Shown here: piece by piece, positions 1 through 5,027 of the stretch | Numbering within the stretch: position 1 is the first letter of the stretch | Layout of the letters: every line of letters starts with the position of its first letter | NCBI GenBank assembly: GCA_013152995.1 | Contig: JAADFH010000051.1 | Span: forward strand, 795-6,740 | Direction of reading: 5' to 3' | DNA length: 5,946 nt | Origin: Methanobacteriota archaeon | Lineage (GTDB): Archaea; Hydrothermarchaeota; Hydrothermarchaeia; Hydrothermarchaeales; BMS3B | Made by a program: the position numbers and the translations under genes | The notes under the pieces: generated by a model | Database searches by the model: none | What the model saw: only the letters and a program-made list of their open reading frames with translations | What the model was told of the DNA's origin: nothing

Positions 1-81
1 ATAGTGGTTACAGGTGCGCAGCCCTTGGAGGTGTACACCAGGATTATTGATGAGGAGCTGCAGAGGAGGGAGAAGAGCTGA
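1..81 (+). CDS. C-terminal end of a DsbA/thioredoxin-fold protein (partial)
   Basis: This is the last 26 codons of a gene that begins outside the window, in frame from base 1 to the TGA at 79-81. The peptide contains VVTGAQPLEVYTRIIDEEL, which resembles the closing beta-strand and helix of DsbA/FrnE-type thiol-disulfide oxidoreductases, where a 'vvGAQPyevF..vIdeeL' pattern is common. The active-site CxxC region would lie upstream and cannot be seen, so redox function is inferred from this tail alone. The stop codon falls just before or inside the start region of pdxT, so the two genes are probably co-transcribed. No signal peptide or cellular location can be judged. It could also be another thioredoxin-fold protein such as a glutaredoxin-like reductase. 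Confidence 0.55.
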   Translation: MVVTGAQPLEVYTRIIDEELQRREKS

Positions 82-83
82 AG

Positions 84-650
84 GTGGGTGTGCTGGCGCT
101 GCAGGGAGACGTGGAGGAGCATGTGGCTGCGATGAGGCGGGCGCTGGGGCGCAGGGGGGAGGTGGTTGTGGTGAAGAGAGCCGAGCAGCTCGGCGAGCTG
201 AGAGCGCTGGTTATACCAGGAGGGGAGAGCACCACCATAGGTCTGCTGATGCAGAAGTACGGGATTGACAGGGCTATCCTGGAGGCTGAGCTGAGCATAT
301 TCGGCACCTGCGCCGGAGCTGTGCTGCTCGCAGAGGTTATTGAGGGGTATGAAGAGCAGTTCTCCCTCAGGCTAATGGACATGGCTGTGGCAAGGAACGC
401 CTTCGGTAGGCAGAGGGAGAGCTTTGAGGCTGAGCTGAGCATACCCGTGCTGGGGGAGAAGCCCTTCCCGGGGGTGTTCATCAGGGCGCCGGTGATTACC
501 AGGGTGTGGGGCAGGGCGGAGGTGCTGGCGGAGCACGAGGGCAGGGTGGTGCTGGCAAGGCAGGGGCGCTACCTCGCGTGCTCCTTCCATCCCGAGCTAA
601 CCGGCGACAGAAGGCTGCACAGGTACTTCCTTGAGGAGGTTGTTGAGTAG
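84..650 (+). CDS. pdxT: PdxT, glutaminase subunit of pyridoxal 5'-phosphate synthase
   Basis: PdxT hydrolyses glutamine and passes ammonia to PdxS, which makes PLP from ribose 5-phosphate and glyceraldehyde 3-phosphate in the cytosol (DXP-independent route). Residues visible from the GTG start at 84 are: LALQGDVEEH at 4-13, PGGEST at 45-50, the class-I amidotransferase nucleophile Cys76 in GTCAG, and the catalytic pair His169/Glu171 in FHPEL. At 188 residues it is full length for the family. The family normally begins M-K-x-G-V-L-A-L-Q-G. Here the in-frame bases 78-83 read CTG AAG, so a CTG start at 78, overlapping the upstream TGA and about 7 bases after the purine run at 63-70, is a serious alternative. 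PdxS, often adjacent in other genomes, is not in this window. The gene converges on the iscS-like gene with 2 bases between the stop codons. Confidence 0.95.
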   Translation: MGVLALQGDVEEHVAAMRRALGRRGEVVVVKRAEQLGELRALVIPGGESTTIGLLMQKYGIDRAILEAELSIFGTCAGAVLLAEVIEGYEEQFSLRLMDMAVARNAFGRQRESFEAELSIPVLGEKPFPGVFIRAPVITRVWGRAEVLAEHEGRVVLARQGRYLACSFHPELTGDRRLHRYFLEEVVE

Positions 651-652
651 GG

Positions 653-1807
653 CTACTTCTTGTCCCAGAGGGGTGAGATTCTCCTGAGCTTCTCCACAAC
701 TCCAGGGAGCTTGCCCAGCACGTCAATCTCACGCTTTGTTGTCTCCCTGCCCAGGGTGAAGATTGCCGAGCACTGCGCAAGCTCGGCGGGGTAGCCCATC
801 GCAAGCAGCACGGGTGAAGCCCTGAGCACCTGTGAGATGCACGCGGTGCCGTTGCCTATGTATATGCCCTCAAAGCTCAGAGCCAGCATGAGCGCCTCGC
901 CGTCAACGCCCTCAACGATGAAGCTGGCGTGGTTGGGGAGGCGCCTCTCCGCATGCCCGGTAAGCTCCACGCCCTCAATCTCCAGCACGCCCTCAATCAG
1001 CTTGTCCCTGAGCCAGCACAGCCTCTCACCCCGTCCAGACTCTCCCTGGCAAGCTCGCAGGCTTTCCCGAAGCCTGCTATAGCAGGGACGTTCTCGGTTC
1101 CCCCTCTCCTGCCCTCCTCCTGCACCCCGGAGTAGATGAGCGGGACTATCCTGAGCCCCTCCCTCAGGTAGAGCGCACCCGCACCCTTGGGACCGTACAT
1201 TGTGTGGGAGGACAGCGAGAGCGCATCCACCCCAAGCCTCTTAACGTCCACCTCCATGTTTCCAGCCGCCGCAACCGCATCTGTGTGCACCAGCACTCCC
1301 CTGTCGTGCGCAATCTCAGCAATCTCGCGCACAGCCTGCAGCGTGCCAACCTCGTAGTTTGCAAGCATCACCGACACCAGCGTTGTCGGCAGGGGTTATC
1401 GCCTCCTCCACCCTCTCCGGCAGCACCTCCCCAGCTCTGGTGACGGGCAGGAAGTTCACCACATACCCCTGCTTCTGAAGCGCCCTGAATGCGTTCAGGG
1501 TGGAGTGGTGCTCAATCGCCGAGGTGAGCAGGTGCATCCCCCTGCTCCTGTTAGCCTCCGCAAGCCCCCGCACCGCCAGGTTGTTGGCTTCAGCCCCGGA
1601 GGAGGTGAAGATTATCTCCGAGGGTGAGGCGTTGAGCAGCTCAGCCACCCTCCGCCTGGCACGCTCCACCGCCTCCCTCGCCTCCGCTCCCAGATCGTAG
1701 GGTCTCGCGGGATTGCCGTAGCAGTTCTCCAGGTAGGGTAGCATCTCAGCCAGGACCTCCCTGGCAACAGGCGTGGTAGCCATGTGGTCCAGGTAAACCC
1801 TGAGCAT
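653..1807 (-). pseudogene. iscS: IscS/NifS-like cysteine desulfurase, two frameshifts, PLP lysine missing
   Basis: Cysteine desulfurases (class V aminotransferase fold) use PLP to pass cysteine sulfur to an active-site Cys for Fe-S cluster and thio-cofactor synthesis. The reading begins MLRVYLDHMATTPV at the ATG 1807-1805 and continues through SGAEANN and IEHH. It must shift near 1390-1397 to reach TTLVSVMLANYEVG, and again near 1022-1026 to reach RDKLIEGVLEIEGVEL and the nucleophile loop GTACIS. Joined, it gives about 384 residues, the normal family length; numbers here use that joined protein. The catalytic Cys (323), HTD (174-176) and GGTEN (235-239) are kept. The Schiff-base lysine of 'SxHK.YGPKG' is Thr202 (codon ACA). 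The Gln of 'DAVQAAG' is Ala179, and the second Asn of 'ANNEVG' is Tyr151. A. fulgidus IscS is known to lack this lysine too. The gene follows tusA by 2 bases. The indels may be sequencing errors or real decay, so the pseudogene label is provisional. Confidence 0.85.
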
Positions 1808-1809
1808 GC

Positions 1810-2079
1810 TCAGTCCACTCGCTTCCTTATGAAGAACCTGAAGTACTCCCCCGTGTCCTCCACCCCGAGAAGCTCGTTGCCGGTCTTGCTGCACCACTCT
1901 GGTATGTCAGAGAGAGCCCCCTCGTAGTCGGTCTGAAGCTCCAGCACCTCCCCCTTCTTCAGCTCCTTCATCCGCTCCTCTAAGCGCATGAGGTGCATCG
2001 GACAGAGGCGGTACACCACATCCTCCACCGCATCTGCCTTTATTTCCTCACCCTCCACAAACTTTACCTCTGAGCCCAT
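1810..2079 (-). CDS. TusA/SirA-family sulfur carrier protein
   Basis: TusA-like proteins are small cytosolic sulfur carriers that accept persulfide sulfur on a conserved Cys and hand it on for tRNA thiolation, cofactor synthesis or sulfur oxidation. The 89-residue product has the family's two-layer fold signature: CPMHLMRLEERMKELKKGE at residues 26-44, then a strand VLELQTD, a helix around SDIPEWCSKTGNELL at 57-71 and a final strand EYFRFFIRK at 78-86. Cys26 is the expected sulfur-carrying residue. The usual CPxP motif is CPMH here, and the usual 'DLRGxxCP' lead-in is replaced by DVVYRLCP. A second Cys lies at 63. The ATG at 2079-2077 is chosen because it starts a full-length domain just inside the divergent promoter. 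The gene is first in a two-gene operon with the iscS-like gene, as expected for a donor/acceptor sulfur relay. Confidence 0.85.
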   Translation of the reverse strand: MGSEVKFVEGEEIKADAVEDVVYRLCPMHLMRLEERMKELKKGEVLELQTDYEGALSDIPEWCSKTGNELLGVEDTGEYFRFFIRKRVD

Positions 2080-2113
2080 AGCCAGAGCTTCCAGCGTACC
2101 GTGTTATTGAATT

Positions 2114-2121
2114 CTTATAAG
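2114..2121 (-). promoter_or_regulatory. TATA-like box for the tusA-iscS operon
   Basis: CTTATAAG is a self-complementary AT core in the 73-base gap between divergent genes. Read on the minus strand, its centre lies about 38 bases before the tusA ATG, so a start roughly 25 bases downstream would give a leader of about 10-15 bases. No good Shine-Dalgarno sequence precedes the ATG. The assignment is inferred from position and AT content in otherwise GC-rich DNA. Confidence 0.5.
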
Positions 2122-2128
2122 GCGCAGG

Positions 2129-2136
2129 TTTATACT
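2129..2136 (+). promoter_or_regulatory. TATA box for the M24 peptidase gene, probably leaderless
   Basis: TTTATACT matches the archaeal box A pattern. Initiation 24-27 bases downstream of its centre falls at about 2156-2159, on or next to the ATG at 2159. No Shine-Dalgarno sequence precedes either possible start (GTG 2153 or ATG 2159), which fits a leaderless transcript. Both TATA elements of this short gap lie within about 23 bases of each other, so the two directions may compete or be regulated together. Confidence 0.55.
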
Positions 2137-2152
2137 CGGGTACGTCAATTCA

Positions 2153-3145
2153 GTGTGCATGAGGCGGCTTGAGCTTGCGCTGCAGAGGCTGCAGGAGATG
2201 GGGCTTGAGGCCGGAATCGTGAGCTCGCCGGCGAGCATATACTACCTCACAGGCTTCTACCCCTCAGCTCAGGCTCTGCTGGTGCTAAAGCAGGAGCCGG
2301 TGCTGCTGGTTTCGCCCATGGACTCGGCTGCTGAGGTTGATGTGGAGCTCAGGGTGTGCACCAGCTTCAGACGGTGCCTGAAGGAGCTGGAAGCCAGAAG
2401 GCTGGGGGTTGAGAAGTCCCGCATCAGCCTGCACTTCGCCGAGACTGCCCTGAGGGGCAGAAGGCTGGTTGACATGCGCTTCCTGAGCGAGATGCGCATG
2501 GTTAAGGATGGTGAGGAGCTGAGGCGCCTGAGGAAGGCAGCCAAGGCGGCGTGCAGGGTCATGGAGGCGTGCAGCAGGCTGGTGGGTGAAGCAAAAAGTG
2601 AGCGCGAGCTTGCGGCGCAGGCGTGCGGCATGCTCTGGAGGGAGGCGGCACCAGCGTTTGATGTGATTGTGGCTTCCGGGCAGAACTCAGCCAAGCCGCA
2701 CCACACGCCCCAGAGCGCGCCCCTGAGGCGGGTGGCTGTGGTTGACCTCGGAGCAAGGGTGGAGCACTACTGCAGCGATATCACCAGGAGCTTCCTGCTG
2801 GATGCGGGTGAGGAGGAGGAGCAGGTTTACAGCGCGGTGGTGGAGGCGCTGGAGGCGGGGGTGAGGGCATGCACTCCCGGCAGAACCACTGGGGAGGTGG
2901 AGGCGGAGGTGAGGCGGGTGCTCAGGGAGTACGGGCTGGAGAGGTTCATAGCACACGCAGCAGGGCACAGCATAGGAATAGAGGTTCACGAGGCTCCCTC
3001 GCTCAGAAGGCGCTCAAAGACGGTGCTCAGGGAGAACATGGTGCTCACAGTTGAGCCGGGGGTTTACGGGAGCTTCGGGGTGAGGGTGGAGGACATGGTG
3101 CTGGTGAAGACCAAGCCAGAGGTGCTGAGCAGGTTCAGGAGGTGA
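2153..3145 (+). CDS. M24-family Xaa-Pro aminopeptidase/dipeptidase
   Basis: This is a cytosolic metallopeptidase with the pita-bread fold that cleaves Xaa-Pro bonds in peptides or dipeptides. The N-terminal creatinase-like domain (about residues 1-120) includes the typical YYLTGFYPS at 30-38. The catalytic domain shows the full set of two-metal ligands: Asp198 in VVDLGAR, Asp209 in CSDITRSF, His272 in AGHSIGIEVHE, Glu301 in TVEPGVY and Glu313 in RVEDMV. His183/184 in KPHHTP and His279 are the usual accessory histidines. At 330 residues it is slightly short but complete. The start may be GTG 2153 or, more likely if transcription is leaderless, ATG 2159 (two residues shorter). Aminopeptidase P and prolidase cannot be told apart from sequence alone, so no symbol is given. 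It is the first gene of a unit with the carbonic anhydrase-like gene. Confidence 0.93.
   Translation: MCMRRLELALQRLQEMGLEAGIVSSPASIYYLTGFYPSAQALLVLKQEPVLLVSPMDSAAEVDVELRVCTSFRRCLKELEARRLGVEKSRISLHFAETALRGRRLVDMRFLSEMRMVKDGEELRRLRKAAKAACRVMEACSRLVGEAKSERELAAQACGMLWREAAPAFDVIVASGQNSAKPHHTPQSAPLRRVAVVDLGARVEHYCSDITRSFLLDAGEEEEQVYSAVVEALEAGVRACTPGRTTGEVEAEVRRVLREYGLERFIAHAAGHSIGIEVHEAPSLRRRSKTVLRENMVLTVEPGVYGSFGVRVEDMVLVKTKPEVLSRFRR
3138..3145 (+). promoter_or_regulatory. Shine-Dalgarno sequence overlapping a stop codon
   Basis: GGAGGTGA is a full-strength match to the anti-Shine-Dalgarno end of 16S rRNA. It ends on the TGA of the peptidase gene, 4 bases before the ATG at 3150. It fixes the start of the carbonic anhydrase-like gene and suggests translational coupling between the two genes. 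Confidence 0.85.
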
Positions 3146-3149
3146 GGGT

Positions 3150-3671
3150 ATGCTGGAGTTTGAGGGAAAGAAGCCAAAGCTCGGGAGCGGGGTGTTCGTT
3201 GCTCCCGGGGCGAGTGTGGTGGGCGATGTTGTGCTGGAGGAGCGGGCAAGCGTGTGGTTCGGTGCAGTGCTGCGCGGCGACAGGTGCGGGATACGCATAG
3301 GCAGGGGCTCCAATGTGCAGGACTGCGCTGTGGTGCACACCTCAGCGGGCTACGAGGTGGAGGTTGGCGAGCTCGTGAGCATCGCCCACGGTGCGGTGGT
3401 GCACGGGTGCAGGATAGGCAGCTGCAGCTTAGTAGGCATGAACGCGGTGCTCATGAACGGTGTTGAGGTTGGGGAGGAGTGCATCGTGGGTGCTGGAGCG
3501 GTGCTTCCTGAGCACCGCAGGTTTCCGCCGCGCTCGCTGATACTGGGGGTGCCTGCAAGGGTGGTGAGAAGCCTGGAGGACAGCGAGGTTGAGGCGGTGA
3601 GGAGAAATGCAGAGGTTTACATGGAGCTGGCACAGAAATATCTGCGAACATGTTCGCAGGAAGGTATTTAA
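3150..3671 (+). CDS. Gamma-class carbonic anhydrase-like left-handed beta-helix protein
   Basis: Members of this family (Cam/CamH, YrdA, PaaY type) are trimers of left-handed parallel beta-helices. Many bind a metal at subunit interfaces through three histidines and hydrate CO2; others are orphan. The 173-residue product shows hexapeptide repeats from about residue 12 to 135. The three metal ligands are all present: His63 (CAVVHTSAGY), His80 and His85 (IAHGAVVHG). Arg42/Asp44 in LRGD and Gln57/Asp58 in NVQD are also conserved. A C-terminal helix (EDSEVEAVRRNAEVYMELAQKY) follows, as is usual. It lacks the N-terminal extension and acidic loop of the Methanosarcina Cam prototype, so it is closer to the CamH/YrdA subgroup and carbonic anhydrase activity is not assured. 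The last codons contain a perfect 18-bp palindrome that probably serves the next promoter. Confidence 0.92.
   Translation: MLEFEGKKPKLGSGVFVAPGASVVGDVVLEERASVWFGAVLRGDRCGIRIGRGSNVQDCAVVHTSAGYEVEVGELVSIAHGAVVHGCRIGSCSLVGMNAVLMNGVEVGEECIVGAGAVLPEHRRFPPRSLILGVPARVVRSLEDSEVEAVRRNAEVYMELAQKYLRTCSQEGI
3642..3659. promoter_or_regulatory. Perfect 18-bp palindrome, candidate operator
   Basis: CTGCGAACATGTTCGCAG equals its own reverse complement with no spacer. It sits inside the last codons of the carbonic anhydrase-like gene and ends 5 bases before a TATA-like box at 3665-3671. With no loop and no T-run it suits a dimeric DNA-binding protein better than a terminator. A position just upstream of the TATA/BRE elements is typical for an archaeal activator, although a repressor blocking TBP/TFB is also possible. 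Confidence 0.6.
3665..3671 (+). promoter_or_regulatory. TATA-like box for the small Cys-rich protein/membrane protein pair
   Basis: TATTTAA follows a purine-rich BRE-like stretch (AGGAAGG, 3658-3664) and overlaps the TAA stop of the preceding gene. The centre is about 27 bases before the ATG at 3695, so transcripts would begin around 3690-3695 and be almost leaderless. This is inferred from position only. Confidence 0.5.
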
Positions 3672-3674
3672 GTC

Positions 3675-3698
3675 TCATGCATGGAGGAATGTGCATGA
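3675..3698 (+). promoter_or_regulatory. Inverted repeat enclosing the ribosome binding site and start codon
   Basis: The arms TCATGCA (3675-3681) and TGCATGA (3692-3698) are exact inverted copies separated by 10 bases. The spacer holds the Shine-Dalgarno GGAGG at 3683-3687, and the right arm holds the ATG at 3695-3697. In RNA made from an upstream start this could fold with the start codon in the stem. In DNA it could be a dimer site over the transcription start. The arms are short, so chance is possible. Confidence 0.4.
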
Positions 3699-3814
3699 AA
3701 AACTGCGATAACTGTCAGAGAAGCGATGAGGAAGTTCCGATACTCGTGTACTACCACAGGGGGAAAGAGTGCTACGTGTGCACGCGCTGCCTGCCCATGC
3801 TGATACACGGGTAG
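3695..3814 (+). CDS. 39-residue cysteine-rich zinc-ribbon-like protein
   Basis: The translation is a very small, probably cytosolic protein with a C4-x-x-C7 knuckle and a C26-x-x-C29-x-x-C32 cluster, ending CLPMLIHG. Two CxxC pairs about 18 residues apart are the classic layout of a one-zinc ribbon; the fifth Cys and a terminal His38 are extra potential ligands. The ATG at 3695 is chosen because GGAGG at 3683-3687 is 7 bases upstream; in-frame ATGs at 3677 and 3689 would add up to six residues. The stop at 3812-3814 is 4 bases before the membrane protein gene, so they form one transcription unit. I infer a metal- or redox-sensing or metallochaperone role for its large partner. An Fe-S site is possible. 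The exact family is not recognised. Confidence 0.75.
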   Translation: MKNCDNCQRSDEEVPILVYYHRGKECYVCTRCLPMLIHG

Positions 3815-3818
3815 TGGT

Positions 3819-5027
3819 ATGTCAGTAGACCTCTCCCTGAGGTTTATCGGTGCAGCCATAGTGTACCTGCTGGCTTCCTTAGCGCTGGGGCTGGTGATGG
3901 CTTTCTCCGGCTCAGCCCTGGTGCCGGCGCACGTGCACCTGGCTTTCCTGGGCTTCGTGTGCGGGGTTATAATTGCCACGATGTACCAGCAGGTGCCCAC
4001 GCTAACAGGTGCGGAGCTGTACAGCAGGCGTTCTGCAGAGCTGAGCTTCTGGCTCTTCAACGCCGGCATGGTGCTCTTCACGCTTGGATACCCGTCCAGC
4101 ACCATCCTCGCCAGCATTGGCGCGCTGCTGCTCACGGTGGCGCTGTACCTGTTCACCTTCAACATAATCGCAACCGTGGAGGAGAGGAAGGGGGAGAGCT
4201 ACGTGTTCAGGTTCTACACCACCTCGGCGCTCTTCCTGAGCATCGCCGCCTCCATAGGCTTCCTGAGCGTTATTCATCCGCATGTCCTCAGGTACCTCTC
4301 CGCCCACGTGCACTTAGCGCTGGTGGGCGGGGTGGTGCTGATTATAGTGGGAGCGATGTCCTGGATGCTGCCGATGGTGCTGGTGGGGGATATCTACAGC
4401 AGGAGATGGATGGACTACGTGTTTGTGATGCTGGTTGCCGGGGCTTTAATGCTAGCCGTGGGGCTGCTCACGAGCCTGCCCCTCAGCCTTGCTGCTGGCG
4501 CAGCGGTTGCCGCTGCTCTGGTGCTCTTCAGCTGGAACATGTACAGGAGCGCCACCCAGCCCAGGAAGATGAAGATGAGCACCCCGGCGGTGGAGGCGAG
4601 GTTCTTTGTGGCGGGGCTGGGGTACATAGTGCTCACCGCGCTTGTTGCGCCCTTGGTGCTGCTGCAGGACTCGCAGGGGCTGAAGCTGGTGCACGCGCAC
4701 CTGGCAGCTCTGGGTATAGTGCAGGTGGTGATTGGCGGACTCTACCACGTTATCCCCACGCTCGCCTGGGTGAAGCTGGCAAAGAGCGGCACCGTGAAAA
4801 CCTTCAGGGAGCTTTACTCTGTGCAGAGGGCTGAAAAGCTCTTCTACCTGTACAACGCCGCTTCAGCGCTGCTCCTGCTGGGGATGCTGCTCGGAGTTAG
4901 AGGCATGGTGATAGCGGGCGGAGCGGGTGTGCTGCTCGGCATGCTGCTCTTCAGCGCCGAGATGCTGGGGATAATCAGAGCCAGCGGCGCCTTCTCTGCC
5001 AGGTGCTGCAGAGGCTCAGGCACGTGA
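3819..5027 (+). CDS. 12-helix membrane protein, heme-copper oxidase subunit I/NnrS-like
   Basis: The 402-residue product is almost entirely hydrophobic, with about 12 membrane segments in three units of four. Each unit carries the same signature: AHVHLA at 37-42, AHVHLA at 162-167 and VHAHLA at 291-296. A proline follows about 20 residues later (P60, P185, P313), then ELYSRR, DIYSRR or ELYSVQ (Tyr68, 193, 333) at the next loop. Twelve helices with three-fold pseudo-symmetry and a histidine-bearing helix 2, 6 and 10 are the plan of heme-copper oxidase subunit I and the related NnrS-like proteins. The HxH of helix 10 matches the position of the two heme ligands in oxidases. Helix 7 has no His-His pair, so a standard CuB oxygen-reducing centre is absent. 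Likely a heme-binding or small-molecule (for example NO-related) membrane protein. The ATG lies 4 bases after the small Cys-rich gene; its 3' end overlaps the convergent epimerase gene. Confidence 0.75.
   Translation: MSVDLSLRFIGAAIVYLLASLALGLVMAFSGSALVPAHVHLAFLGFVCGVIIATMYQQVPTLTGAELYSRRSAELSFWLFNAGMVLFTLGYPSSTILASIGALLLTVALYLFTFNIIATVEERKGESYVFRFYTTSALFLSIAASIGFLSVIHPHVLRYLSAHVHLALVGGVVLIIVGAMSWMLPMVLVGDIYSRRWMDYVFVMLVAGALMLAVGLLTSLPLSLAAGAAVAAALVLFSWNMYRSATQPRKMKMSTPAVEARFFVAGLGYIVLTALVAPLVLLQDSQGLKLVHAHLAALGIVQVVIGGLYHVIPTLAWVKLAKSGTVKTFRELYSVQRAEKLFYLYNAASALLLLGMLLGVRGMVIAGGAGVLLGMLLFSAEMLGIIRASGAFSARCCRGSGT

Noticed and set aside
44..481. Minus-strand open frame of 145 codons opposite pdxT
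   Set aside because: Serine/proline-rich shadow of pdxT, which has all its catalytic motifs on the plus strand.
646..657. AGTAG-GG-CTACT inverted repeat at the pdxT/iscS junction as a terminator
   Set aside because: It arises because both genes end in TAG facing each other; the stem is only 5 bp with a 2-base loop and no T-run.
968..997. Direct repeat CACGCCCTCAAT (968-979 and 986-997) near the second frameshift
   Set aside because: It encodes the normal IEGV-LE-IEGV reading of the desulfurase family, so it is a coding coincidence, not a duplication that caused the shift.
1019..1398. Programmed ribosomal frameshifting in the iscS-like gene
   Set aside because: Two shifts of opposite direction would both be required, neither site shows a convincing slippery heptamer plus structure, and no family member is known to use this.
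2095..2144. CGTACC/GGTACG inverted repeat flanking the divergent TATA boxes
   Set aside because: Six-base arms with a 38-base spacer are readily found by chance; no support beyond position.
3959..4834. Long open frame (291 codons) on the plus strand inside the membrane protein gene
   Set aside because: It is out of frame with a clearly conserved 12-helix protein, has an arginine/histidine/glycine-rich composition typical of a shadow frame in GC-rich DNA, and shows no domain motif.
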